Of a stretch of DNA of 64,000 nucleotides, positions 13,101 through 19,826 are shown one piece after another. The stretch is from an uncultured Bacteroidota bacterium (GTDB lineage Bacteria; Bacteroidota; Bacteroidia; Bacteroidales; SZUA-534), in NCBI GenBank assembly GCA_946414435.1, contig CAMKOM010000008.1:47602-111601 (forward strand), written 5' to 3'. Position numbers and translations under genes: made by a program. Each line of letters opens with the position of its first letter. Position 1 is the first letter of the stretch. Under the pieces are notes generated by a model that saw only the letters and a list, made by a program, of their open reading frames with translations, did not search any database and was not told the origin of the DNA.

Positions 13101-14173
13101 GTGTTGTCAGTGTCAATGGTGGGCAAGCGCTTGTCTTTACCAAAAATGCCAAACCTGTTGCTGGCGCCAGTGCCAATTCATACGTCGATGGCACAATTTG
13201 GAAATATGGAAAAACACCGTTCGTATTCCCGACAGGAAGCAATGGCCGCCTTGCACAAATCGGTATAGCACCAGGCAGCGATGCAACTGACGCCACTTAT
13301 TATTCGGCGTCGTACACCCTTGTTGCGGACAAAGAGCCGTTGACCACGGGTCTGCCAACAGGCATGAGCCGTGTCAGCCAGGCTGAGACATGGTTAGTTG
13401 ATTGCCCAGGTGGGAAATCAAGCAAGCTTACGCTCTATTGGTCTGATGCCGAAGCAAGTGGCATTACACCTGGTAAAGAGTCGGATTTGGTGGTCGCTCA
13501 TTTCACAGAAGGGAAATGGAAGGCCGAGCCTGCCAAGTTCGATGGCGTAAATTCTATTACAACCACAGCGTATATTACGTCCTACAGTCCGTTCACCTTC
13601 GGTGCCAAAAATCCAGAACCGGATATCAATCCGCTTCCTGTCACCTTCGTGACCTTCACAGGCCGTCAGGTTGATAATAGCATTGTGCTTGAGTGGGCAA
13701 CCATGTCGGAGAGCAACAACGACTACTTCGAGATTGAGCGCTCGATTGATGGTGTCAACTACGTGACAGTTGGTTATGTTGACGGTGCCGGCAATTCGAG
13801 CAGCCTGCTCAACTATCAGTTTACTGATAATGCGCCTGAGCAGGGACAACTCTACTACCGCTTGTCGCAAGTCGATTTCGATGGCACGCGCGAGTATGCC
13901 GACAAGATAGTGACTGTGCTTTACGCAGGCGACGAGATGGGTAGTCTGAGAGTCGTGCCGAACCCGACAAACGGTTTGTTCCGCATCAATGTTGGCAGAG
14001 GAATGGCTGACGGTATAGTCCGTTTGATATCTCAGAGCGGTACAGTTGTCAGAGTGTTCGAGATCAATGGTTGCGAGCAAAGTCTCGACATTAGTGATCT
14101 GCAAGACGGTGTCTACATATTGCAGTACACAAGCAACAGTAAGGTTTTGCAACATAAGGTTGTTAAATACTAA
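1106..14173 (+). CDS. Giant (~4,355 aa) secreted repeat protein / adhesin-like T9SS cargo with C-terminal sorting domain
   Basis: Signal peptide MKRLALNFGVMRKTRLFGLAVLAIILGSSEVVWGQ; long beta-helix-like G/T/N-rich repeats; FN3-like PLPVTFVTFTGRQVDNSIVLEWATMSESNNDYFEIERS; C-term VVPNPTNGLFRINVG...GVYILQY...KVVKY typical of type A T9SS sorting domains. Confidence 0.85.
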   Translation: MKRLALNFGVMRKTRLFGLAVLAIILGSSEVVWGQDIPSDPRYNFHSQADDDWDEESTWTTDWPGTTGTPGSAIEHSVGIDGNTVELNSMPANAIKRLHIYNNGALILNGALIVTPKKTSDDFAIYNDVELTGTGSLTLNGVMSGRGHILTTGINVIASGGSDFSSLYLVVADSTFTNNRNGKTITSLEVSGGKFVSNYTTYCGSLKLSGGEIEIASGATLKSNDRSLTIDIPNVNGSDTIIGSGTLDVTTINVAEGDTLTIGGEVKLSQVLTINGVVRIIGNVTLQNNTTINGKVIIEKGEGIKLNIADGKNITFGENSDMEGGGELHFVGASTINNLQDCCDVIAICDNASKTITYAATSTHIIPGTYANLTLNANTDGEVRTLCDTVIVNGIFTPNKHYTLQGNGGRKAFAVKGEVKNGKILKFDNVNVALGNSESADAMNVSVSEFNIGENDTLTIAGNVNLSGTGNKKFDGVGGENGEIIIDEGKTLTSSGTVTFSNDQTISGNGTFTISKQINGTKLTTSTNINMTAGAGSSIEYEVVGGTFTNTNTTNNYTVAKLTVNGGTYVSANGKKIADLTVAGGTFVAAENTTADVMTVTGGTVQVDKDKTLTVTTGNKLNVDGAAIFVGKAGSKFITDNVELSENAALTIKDTVTLTRPLVVNNNATLVGGTVSDTLKWDSPEHCKISVTSGTLTISNTLTVDGDVTLEGAMKVAEGGNLNLAGSTITFGPTAKFTGTQGNISFVEGVVISGLKNDPDVKAKYLKFPGAVTYDATCAAMFPGVYGNGLTLSTEAGKNIAIYDSVTITGALNWAAGRIVLNGNPLIVKETFSSGTFDENHMVVAGKKGKYIFVADAAYAALDLTAPVGTSSLTSAGTLLYGYSPATINIGEAVAIGDSIIVEVEGEALLGKATDLRRYWTISSNQNFTGTMTFNYTAADDLLDYGSKNYWAVFHGSSVYEKGGAQINSPFAQHFSITDENINGVWTACEYPAAVTLYSFGSGYWDNPSSWTTNSAGSTQPAEGAQAPNERCDVVILPGSVITGRSAGVRARSVTLKNETSTLVINPDCADVSIVNLTGEGRLVIKDKGSFPEGIDNTDLFMAPGGGTTEFSGSSSGEYELSKTEFNNLIINLEDGAEVKLPSNNNHKLQINGYFELENGEIIYTAENQSIHVGGNMNVGSGGKITNESGKGNLATADTLQVGGDLINDGIIRLTKRLWDDYSIATAMDDEKTDGRGILRFVGESNVDFKCNSTTNISQLIIDKGSNDKYKVTLFSKTERCFGLLGRATNNANPEGFRSGVAYPANPVVLYKPLWLRAGTLELTGHVFIRSLSEKGDGNNGLDCFYIPERGSLVLNGRDVKVWTTFSETTVSYASVIPAGRLIIKDGEFDGRGSSGITFVGSSYIDIQGGTLRGAQFRPSAFALNGLTTYVQSGGTVTFDGCGELNTGAPVFFMPEASYTFKMTGGTLIVSSAGPEGAFMVKSNPENGKISGGEIIINTGAAMKSGKDESKPNYLIATELPLYKLTLRNSPEIAPKSYARHYIANVNKKYLNNKYQCNITASTIVENDLTIENGVVFDCQGLPVTVGGNLNIESGSTVYTKGGGTSENEFIMNGSGELTVAGTVACSSSDASAGFYNLTLAEGADVAIKNDITVRGLFKLANRATMRDGGSNRTYTMLGDVEVDGTYEKCSSCGSKMVIKGENIYSTGTGELSYVDIDAGSELKLADRTNAGRQTKLTISGNLNFVSETQFNIGGSNLEFGSEATVTGAFGPTRMIRTVGTSSRGVTKVFATNGEFKFPFGFVSSEGYSYYTPANIKYTTADTYGSVTSRPVFGQAFRDANSLKCYWITDERGFSGASLSQEYFWYDEDGKPSLSEGSTAAWVPARRNGSTWQQFGTNFVDLDGTANSSYERRIYFDPNVTTATGYYTCGLPMSFTNGTPLYTSNVVADTLDWFDVNTWSESPNGDPCGCIPSETTPVYIGDEDNKRVVRISVPDDYAGSRGECASLDIAPGSTLDLTNYNNFKAPIVDVDESVGAGKLRLSSPYFPEGDFGKFNGEFGGTVEYYGNGYTIPTEAIDGSALVNYCNLLISGGTTGNEIGMPASNVTVFDSLKISGSARTNPTGSFTIDIHKDFIIANGGRFEVFENGSANQQTIKVADSLIVAEGATMIATGTAANSTTNLLQIGRDLIVDGTFMAKSGNYKFNTEFVGKTDSRIRSSQNLTLNMLTCNKNSIDDKLILKTTKKINTANSNALLDLVKGTFVVEIGDGGEVELTANKTLTIPGEACLSIVSGKAKVATGGNATGISLKGKIQISGGELIVGTGESASKYNSIQYTADGKPTIEISGGTLNVIGQISRTQNQTTGSLIWKQYGGDVVVQGRNRGSVLWLTDFAAFEVLESGEFDMQGGTLTVMNGNGNEGYGDIFIEPDIMNCTGGTIIVGGGSQKVYIPSSLNNIEVANGATLNAYTALDVNELTINNTGVFNARNHDLTIRKAFRNYNNENISGISAGFNFGTTTQLTKFVGSDMTYEGANASATQFNTVEVEGNLTLLSNHSSISVGGNLTQREGTVTDNGNVISLFGNLIYYGGFEGTGGINFCRTDDVQYIEGNSLESIGAITVNNPNEVYLNTNVRISNKIRLGANLYINRNSLILGKDATVESASGTFDGTHMLRLNGEHEDKGVTKYVKKDASNFTLPIGVVHEGNRYYTPAVYDFTSNDRDNCSITVKAINSIHNNLTFDPSKWLAYYWMVTTEGFGEDGRDNFSIKSTDFSVTQTYYYPAEKLLGTSDTLFPEYMYYGGTDEYKWIDLRGDGTTGSELANIGTNNVTFKPFGHIAGDYTVGVVGSNAEDNAGIYTGRPILYTRGDGGGDWDNPKTWNYIDGSGVEHWLYDDTGDVAADYKIDGNPVHILPGDVVNVKRSHTNAYSLTFDDGTEMGVLNLGNTVGSNFGRVNGTGKLIMEPVETEGDKYYKMPAGNFTTFLSDERSIVEFAGGDGKLPNAVVGHVSLPLQNVVLSGGGTKTLTKEYGEYINKSMVIRNGTKLAFGNTPIYMKGDWIDENTGDGGFLPGSNNDRSIVTFNGTSRQKIVLSGNNESFYRVIINNPSDVEIVRAESATEAGIIINKSLEFTNGCLIDTAENTSVTLLRTATVTRPGATSFVAGPLTWKLNAGDNRDFPIGGLDESVGKVYALTKLNNVSVNGDYTVTFHSGTYSFDVVWPFTSMSNTEKWTVSGPTGATAKLGLRVGSRTFTTINASMLKRVKIAGKKGTEWEIIESSHNSGSIPTAIILSAAALTISEYEEYTLGSSNSTARLLSKTEENQTDETYICDGDADATAIPVYFTGMGGPYTVTYKITDKEKNKSVTVTSPKFTDSEGVIALTGSDLAAKFGRTDGYSTQPYVVEITGMKDGSEDGMPAGNNKANVNVLYNPKPVIDGAGTVGMGDERVYTVTADDKVDAYTWSDNSDYVEIAPAGNTANIQFGTNTSTYSVTLTVRNTYKKSHDKVCYRENSKDVAVDIYPQPEITGNFGICRADGTAEFMTEKVGSHTYQWVVKDEADENVSSTITIDKTGESADNNKIKLTWDDSFTASKVTLHVIEKNGDLGKDVKRVITFYDDVTFNADDFYGSVICDNTVGTVTIEHTNINYSYIIYKGETAMCEEFGGNGTDDPIQIHTSEPLRYADGNLNFKVVVKNKGCQKQVNDKSIQVHENPSIKEFIIADNELYKGNLVQIDYTKTSTVGIKGYEFAYSLDGVTYSAPAPTGIRKDDLSGGKMVIEIPKADRMKGLLTIKSDDDVKSCDNTYEIDKPISNAYLWRGDGADTDWNNDANWWSGDAPESGDDVVVRDNYKITFKGGKSSDKISMPTVNGTAAAVRNINVGAGAKVNLADGAKLTIHKDVTCDGQFNSTGSGEVAFTDGEHAVSGAGSFANMSNVGTVTASSDMSVTGNITNNGKFVGTVKLNGGAAQSVGGGEFENLTVENLTVDKAGVTINNSINIDGKLTLTKGVVSVNGGQALVFTKNAKPVAGASANSYVDGTIWKYGKTPFVFPTGSNGRLAQIGIAPGSDATDATYYSASYTLVADKEPLTTGLPTGMSRVSQAETWLVDCPGGKSSKLTLYWSDAEASGITPGKESDLVVAHFTEGKWKAEPAKFDGVNSITTTAYITSYSPFTFGAKNPEPDINPLPVTFVTFTGRQVDNSIVLEWATMSESNNDYFEIERSIDGVNYVTVGYVDGAGNSSSLLNYQFTDNAPEQGQLYYRLSQVDFDGTREYADKIVTVLYAGDEMGSLRVVPNPTNGLFRINVGRGMADGIVRLISQSGTVVRVFEINGCEQSLDISDLQDGVYILQYTSNSKVLQHKVVKY

Positions 14174-14179
14174 CAAAGA

Positions 14180-14206
14180 AAGCCGGTTTTTAGCCGGCTT
14201 TTTTTA
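14180..14206 (+). terminator. Rho-independent terminator after giant gene
   Basis: AAGCCGG-tttttA-GCCGGCTT then T-run. Confidence 0.8.
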
Positions 14207-14304
14207 TTTATTATGAATTGTTTTTTTGTTTGGAGTATGGCCGTAAGGCAAAATACATATTGATGTAAATGCTTTTTGCCTAGTGTCTGACATTGATCCG
14301 CTTT

Positions 14305-15906
14305 TTACTCAGCATCATTGACCCTTTCATGCTTCCGAGCCCCTTCCACCTTCGATTTCAAGGCGCGGTAGGTGCCGTCTTCCTGAATGCACATTGTACG
14401 CATAATCTGCTCTTTTTCAAAGCCTTTTGCCTGAAGGATTTTGAAGAATGTCTGGCGCGGGTTGAGCGAGTTGTATTCTTCTTCGATTTGCGCCAAAAGG
14501 CTCAAATCCAATGTTTTGTAGTATTCAAGAAAACGCTCGTAGTCGCGTTTGTTCCACTGGCCGCTGTTGCCGCCGCGGGCGAAAATCTCTTCGTAGAGTT
14601 GCTTGCCCTGGCTGTAGATTTCGGCGTAACGGCTCTCAATTTCGTTGATTTTGCGCTGCAGGCGGGCTATTTCGCGCTCATTGTCAGCCGATTCGCCTGC
14701 TGTGCGCAACTCTTCAATCTTGTCGTGCGACTCTTTCAGAATTTGGCGGTTTTGTGCCAATTCGCGCTCGTAGCGGCGGCGCTGGCGGACAAATATAACC
14801 GTCAGCAGGGCAATCAGTGCGGCAAAACCCAACACCAAGGAAAAAACAATGCGCTGCGTGCGGTTCTGGTTGGCAAGTCGCAGTAAATCAAAGTCGTAAT
14901 TGGTGCTGGCGGTATATACGCGGCTGCTTTCGGTGGCGCTCTGAAAAATTTTGTGGACTAACGGTCGCAGTTCGGCAGCTGTGCGGTCGGCTTCAGCTGA
15001 CATACCGTGGCGGTGATAATAATCGAAGAAATATTCAAGAACAATGGCCCGATTAGCGTCACCAATTGAGCTGCTCTGATAAAAATCAATTGCATCCTGC
15101 AAGCGGTTCAAGCAAAGATAACTCTTTATGCGTGACAATTTTGCGACGTCGTTCCACGGATTAATCTCGGACGCCTTGAGCGCATAGCGAAGCGACTTTT
15201 CGGGTTCTTCTTCGGCGAAAATGAGTCCGTATTCGGCCAAAAATCCATAATTGGTGGTGTCGATTTTCTCACTTTCGCGTATATAATATATCGCGCTGTC
15301 CATCAATCCGTTAAAAAAGAAAATATCGGTCTTTATGGCGAGATAGTGAGCCTTTTGGTCGGTGCTGCGGGTATATGGCCGTATTTTCTCGACAAGTTCC
15401 AAACCGTGTGCGCCCAAGTCGAAAGGACTGCCTTCGGAAGAGTACCGCATAAGTGTGATATGGAATTTCAACTCGTTGTTTGTGAGCGTTTTGGCCACAT
15501 CTTCAGCCTGACGCAAAACTACAACGCCCGTGGCATAGTTGCCCGAAAACATATTCTTAACCGACTTCAGGTAAAGCGCCCACGCAAGTTTCTCTGAATC
15601 AGACGTTTTGCGATAAAAATCGATACAATGGTTAAGCCGCGCAGTGTCGGCAATTCCATTTAAATCAAATAGCGTGAATTTGCCTTTGTAGAGTGATTTC
15701 AAGAGCGTTAGATAGACGCTGTCGGCATCGGAAAGCGGCTGTTTGAGGTCGGACTCGTGGTTTTTGAGGTACTCTTCGGACATTTCGTACTCGCCATCGC
15801 TGAAAAGCGCGTAGGCACGGTCGAAAATAGGTTGGTTTTCAGACTCTTGAGTGCAACCGAACAGGACAGTGGCAAGAGTTATCGACAATAATAGTTTGAG
15901 TTTCAT
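14305..15906 (-). CDS. TPR-containing lipoprotein-like membrane protein with TM, coiled coil and C-terminal HTH-like domain (putative regulator)
   Basis: N-term MKLKLLLSITLATVLFGC lipobox; TPR-like region; TM RIVFSLVLGFAALIALLTVIFV; coiled coil; C-term LNPRQTFFKILQAKGFEKEQIMRTMCIQEDGTYRALKSK. Confidence 0.6.
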   Translation of the reverse strand: MKLKLLLSITLATVLFGCTQESENQPIFDRAYALFSDGEYEMSEEYLKNHESDLKQPLSDADSVYLTLLKSLYKGKFTLFDLNGIADTARLNHCIDFYRKTSDSEKLAWALYLKSVKNMFSGNYATGVVVLRQAEDVAKTLTNNELKFHITLMRYSSEGSPFDLGAHGLELVEKIRPYTRSTDQKAHYLAIKTDIFFFNGLMDSAIYYIRESEKIDTTNYGFLAEYGLIFAEEEPEKSLRYALKASEINPWNDVAKLSRIKSYLCLNRLQDAIDFYQSSSIGDANRAIVLEYFFDYYHRHGMSAEADRTAAELRPLVHKIFQSATESSRVYTASTNYDFDLLRLANQNRTQRIVFSLVLGFAALIALLTVIFVRQRRRYERELAQNRQILKESHDKIEELRTAGESADNEREIARLQRKINEIESRYAEIYSQGKQLYEEIFARGGNSGQWNKRDYERFLEYYKTLDLSLLAQIEEEYNSLNPRQTFFKILQAKGFEKEQIMRTMCIQEDGTYRALKSKVEGARKHERVNDAE

Positions 15907-15917
15907 ATAGTTATTGA

Positions 15918-15951
15918 TTTGACGCAAAAGTATTATTTTCTTTTAATTTTG
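15918..15951 (+). promoter_or_regulatory. Bacteroidota-type promoter for TA module (TTTG-N22-TAATTTTG); opposite-strand -7 TACTTTTG at 15932..15925
   Basis: TTTG 15918-15921, TAATTTTG 15944-15951; CAAAAGTA 15925-15932 is TACTTTTG on the minus strand. Confidence 0.45.
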
Positions 15952-16014
15952 CCCCGCATTATTTTTTTGCCAAACAGATTGTTTTTCGTATTCTTGCTAA
16001 ACAAATTGGTTTTT

Positions 16015-16281
16015 ATGCAAACAGCAATAAATTATCAGGATATGTCGGCGGTTGAAGCACTATGGACGCTCTACCAACAGCAGTCGGAGCGTGTGCGCAA
16101 GACCTTCCGCAGCCGCATAGCGCAGGAAGAGACCGAGGAAAAGCCGTGCATCAGCGAGGCGGAAGCCAAAGCATTGACTTTGCAGCGCGGACGCGACATC
16201 AAGGCTGGACGCTCGAAACTAATTGCCCACGATACGGTTATGCACGAAATGGAGCAAATGATTTCCAACTATGGAAATTGA
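16015..16281 (+). CDS. Putative antitoxin of a ParE/RelE-type toxin-antitoxin pair
   Basis: 88 aa, C-term ALTLQRGRDIKAGRSKLIAHDTVMHEMEQMI resembles antitoxin tails; overlaps the downstream toxin by 11 nt. Confidence 0.6.
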   Translation: MQTAINYQDMSAVEALWTLYQQQSERVRKTFRSRIAQEETEEKPCISEAEAKALTLQRGRDIKAGRSKLIAHDTVMHEMEQMISNYGN

Positions 16282-16582
16282 GTGGAGTGAGCAATCGCGT
16301 GACGACCTGCGCAATATACTTTTGTATGTTGCTGAAAACTTTGGTCGCCGCACGGCCGAAGCGGTGTTGGCCGATATTCGTAGCCGTGCCAATTTGCTGA
16401 AAGACTTCCCAATGTCGGGACGTGTTTTTGTAAAAGACCCCGAACAAGGTATCATCTACCGTTCAATCACCACCAAACTGAACAAAATAGTATATTTCAT
16501 TGACGGCGAGACGATAGTTATTGTCACAGTGTGGCAGAACCGCCGCGACATTGGTCGTCTAAAAAAACAATTAACACAATAG
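16271..16582 (+). CDS. ParE/RelE-family toxin
   Basis: MEIEWSEQSRDDLRNILLYVAENFGRRTAEAVLADIRSRANLLKDFPMSGRVF...IYRSITTKLNKIVYFIDGETIVIVTVWQNRRDI. Confidence 0.85.
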   Translation: MEIEWSEQSRDDLRNILLYVAENFGRRTAEAVLADIRSRANLLKDFPMSGRVFVKDPEQGIIYRSITTKLNKIVYFIDGETIVIVTVWQNRRDIGRLKKQLTQ

Positions 16583-16590
16583 AGAATGGT

Positions 16591-16620
16591 AAAAAACAGG
16601 ACCGAAATCCTGTTTTTTTT
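16591..16620 (+). terminator. Rho-independent terminator after TA module
   Basis: AAACAGGA-ccgaaa-TCCTGTTT then T-run. Confidence 0.75.
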
Positions 16621-17181
16621 GTGCTTCCAATTCTGCACTTTCCCACACTTCCATTAAAAATCCGCCGCCGCCCGCCGAAAAGCACCGTTCCCGAACCGAA
16701 AACACGGCTTTGTAAAATGTTGATTATCATTGGTGTTGGAAATGTTGCGGTTTTGGTACATCTTAATAATCAGCCAAATAGCCAAAAAGGCGGTTTTTAG
16801 AGTGTCTTTCTGACACAAATTTCAGCAAAAAATCAAAAAAAATGCGAGTGCCGATTCCGGGATTATAATCCTGACTATCAGCGTGTAACAATATGGCAAC
16901 GCTGTTAAGATTTTGCCGTTTAAAACCACTTATCGGCTTGAATATCAGCAATATAAATGGCAACGTGCGCGCAAAAGCATTGAACATCAATCGATTAACT
17001 GCTGTAGATTTGTCAGTGAAGTCAGTTGGTAATGGACAATTGACAATTTAGTGAATGAACAGATAACAATTAATAATTAACAATTCGGTAGGAAGGCATA
17101 AGACAAAAGGCATAAGTTACAAAAACAAAAAACTGACGTCTGTAGTCTGAGGTCTGACGACCAACAAAAAAAACTTAAAAA

Positions 17182-19524
17182 ATGAAAAGATTAGTTTCAG
17201 CAGTTTTGGCGACCTTGTTTGGCGCGCAGATTGCAACCGCACAACAGACAATCAACGGACGCATCACCGACGGTGAGGCTCAACCTGTTGAATTTGCAAA
17301 CATTATTCTAATGGCCGCCGACTCGGCATTCTTGGGCGGCACAGTGTCGGATCTTGAGGGGCGCTTCACGCTTGCGCAGCCCGCCAACGCACACTATATT
17401 AATATCTCGTGCATCGGCTACGAGCGTTTCTTGAAACCGATTGCTGAAGTGTCTGATTTTCAGAACATCACGCTGAACGAGGAATCGACTGAACTTGGCG
17501 AGGTGACGGTGAAGGCCATCGCGCCGAAGACGCAACTGAAAGACGGCGCAATGGTGACAACCGTGCAGGGCACCACGCTTTCGCGGACGGCCAGCACCAC
17601 GCGAATGCTGTCGAACATTCCAGGAATCATCAACCGCAACGGAAATCTTGAAGTCATCGGCCGCGGACAGCCCGAAATTTACATCAACAACCGCAAGGTG
17701 CGCGATTGGAACGAGTTGGAAACGCTGTCGCCTGAAAATATTAAGAATGTGGAAGTTATATCGTCGCCAGGAGCGCGCTACGACGCTTCAGTGACATCGG
17801 TGGTGCGCATCACAACCATCGCGCCCACGGGCGAAGGCTTCGGCTTCTCGCTTGAGTCGAGTTTCGGCCAGGGCTTCCGCGACTACACCCGCTGCTACCA
17901 GGAAAAGGCCAACTTCAACTATCGCAAAAACGGGTTCGACCTGTTCGCCAACTTCCGCGCCGACATCAACCAGAAGACGGGCAATCGAATGGACATCTAC
18001 ACCCTTAACAATTCCGACCACCGTTGGGAAACCAACAACTCGATTAAGGGCACGCAGAAAAACCAGTATGTGCCGACCACCTTCGGGCTCAACTACCAGA
18101 TTGACGAGCGCAACTCGGTGGGCGCGCAGTTCACCCACAAAACCGTTATGAATGAGAAAACCAACGCCCGAAACACGCTCGACGTTATGCGCGACGGCGA
18201 ATTTTTCGACCACATTCTGACGCAGACCGAAGAGCGCCGCACCCACGATTTTGAAAACGACCTGAACGCCTATTTCAACGGCGCGATTGGCGACTTCACA
18301 ATCGATTTTAATGCCGATTTTGTTTACAATCCGACTGATAAAGAGGGTGTTACACCCGAAGAGAGCGACAACTACGACGACCGCAACATTGTGACAACAA
18401 ACAGCGTGCTGAACAAGTTGGCGGCCCAGAAACTTGTTGTAGGACACGAACTTATGGGCGGCCGCATCGACGTTGGCGCCGAGGCCACCTTCACCAACCG
18501 CACCGACGAGACTTCGAGCAACCTTGAAGAGTTTGTGCCGTCGGTGAGCAGCGAAGCACGGCAGAAGGCCATTGCGGGATTCGCCGAGTACAAGCGCACT
18601 TTCGCCCAGAAATACAGCCTTACGGCGGGCCTGCGCTACGAGCATCTGAACCTTGACTTCTACAACAACGGCCAACTTGACAGCGAGGCTTCGACGGTCT
18701 ATAGCGAACTGTTCCCGTCGGTGTCGTTCAGCGGACAATTCGGCAAATACATTCAGTTGCAATTCGCTTATAATGAGAAGATTTCGCGCCCGTCGTACTT
18801 CAGTATGAGCAACAACGTGACCTACGCGAGCCGCTACCTGCAGCAAAAGGGCAACCCCACGCTGAAGCCGACCATCATCCGCTCGGCCGAACTGACGGCA
18901 ACGCTTGTGGTGCTTCAGTTGAAGGCCATCTACACTCACAACAAAAACCACTACATTCAGTATCAGGTTGTGAATGAGGAATATCCAGAGTCGGAAGTTC
19001 TGCATTGGATAAACCTTGACAAACCGACGCTGAACCTGCAGGTTGCCACCCAACTGCCATTGGGCATCTACAAGCCGACAATCGCCTATTTCGTTATGAA
19101 ACAATGGATTGACGACATTGAGTCGGAAGGCCGAATGGTGTCGTGCAACAAGCCGATTCAAGGATTTGTGTTCAACAACTCGGTTGAACTGAAGAGCGGT
19201 TGGCTGTTTGAGTTGAACTCGCAGTTCCTTGGCAAAGGCGGCTGTCAGGATTTGGTTGAGTTGCGCAACCGCACTCTCGACGTCAACTTCTACGTTCATA
19301 AATCGTTCTTCAACAAGGCTTTGGATATTGAGGCGGGAATCCGCGACATCTTTGAGAAGGGCGACAACAAAGTCAAACTCTACAAGCAGTCGGGCTATCT
19401 TGAGCAGACAAACACCTACGACCGCCGCCGCTTTACGTTGAGCGTGAAGTACAACTTCAACCCCGCCAAGAGCAAGTATAAAGGCACAGGCGCAGGAAAT
19501 GCTGAGAAGAGCAGACTTAATTAA
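17182..19524 (+). CDS. Outer membrane beta-barrel protein (TonB-dependent receptor-like, CarboxypepD_reg-like N-terminus)
   Basis: Signal peptide; QQTINGRITDGEAQPVEFANIILMAADSAFLGGTVSDLEGRFTL; barrel-like RPSYFSMSNNVTYASRYLQQKGNPTLKPTIIRSAELTATL. Confidence 0.85.
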   Translation: MKRLVSAVLATLFGAQIATAQQTINGRITDGEAQPVEFANIILMAADSAFLGGTVSDLEGRFTLAQPANAHYINISCIGYERFLKPIAEVSDFQNITLNEESTELGEVTVKAIAPKTQLKDGAMVTTVQGTTLSRTASTTRMLSNIPGIINRNGNLEVIGRGQPEIYINNRKVRDWNELETLSPENIKNVEVISSPGARYDASVTSVVRITTIAPTGEGFGFSLESSFGQGFRDYTRCYQEKANFNYRKNGFDLFANFRADINQKTGNRMDIYTLNNSDHRWETNNSIKGTQKNQYVPTTFGLNYQIDERNSVGAQFTHKTVMNEKTNARNTLDVMRDGEFFDHILTQTEERRTHDFENDLNAYFNGAIGDFTIDFNADFVYNPTDKEGVTPEESDNYDDRNIVTTNSVLNKLAAQKLVVGHELMGGRIDVGAEATFTNRTDETSSNLEEFVPSVSSEARQKAIAGFAEYKRTFAQKYSLTAGLRYEHLNLDFYNNGQLDSEASTVYSELFPSVSFSGQFGKYIQLQFAYNEKISRPSYFSMSNNVTYASRYLQQKGNPTLKPTIIRSAELTATLVVLQLKAIYTHNKNHYIQYQVVNEEYPESEVLHWINLDKPTLNLQVATQLPLGIYKPTIAYFVMKQWIDDIESEGRMVSCNKPIQGFVFNNSVELKSGWLFELNSQFLGKGGCQDLVELRNRTLDVNFYVHKSFFNKALDIEAGIRDIFEKGDNKVKLYKQSGYLEQTNTYDRRRFTLSVKYNFNPAKSKYKGTGAGNAEKSRLN

Positions 19525-19600
19525 GGATTGAAGGATTGAATTTTAGAATAGTTAGTTATCTAAACAGCGAAGCGACTAAACCTTCAGAACTTTAAGAAAG

Positions 19601-19632
19601 AGGCTGTCCAAAAAGTTTTTGGGCGGCCTTTT
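19601..19632 (+). terminator. Terminator-like palindrome (AGGCTGTCC...GGGCGGCC family), copy 1
   Basis: GGCTGTCCAAAAA-gt-TTTTTGGGCGGCC then TTTT. Confidence 0.65.
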
Positions 19633-19826
19633 CGTTTGACAATTATAGGTAACGCGCGCGCAAACTCTTTTTTAGGCATACTTACTTTGATTTTTTTATC
19701 AAAAAATTCTTTCTTTTGCCTTGCATATCATTTGTTTGCCAGCAAAAACAACTGCGGTTTTAAAATGTTGGCAATCTGACATATAACGGCATCAACATTA
19801 ATTCAGTCATATAAAATGTTTAAAAG

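Noticed and set aside
1480-14176. Many small antisense ORFs across the giant gene
   Set aside because: Expected from the repetitive G/T/N codon usage of the sense strand; none has a coherent family signature
14246-14281. AGGCAAAATACAT...ATGTA...TTTTGCCT hairpin as a terminator
   Set aside because: Bulged stem without a clear T-run on either strand; support too weak to list
16859-16872. GGATTATAATCC palindrome as an operator
   Set aside because: Single short AT-rich palindrome far from any start; no second copy or promoter context seen
17788-19299. 503-aa antisense ORF inside the OMP gene
   Set aside because: Shadow ORF from codon bias; the sense strand has clear family motifs and signal peptide, and the antisense translation is V/A/H/R-rich with no recognisable motif
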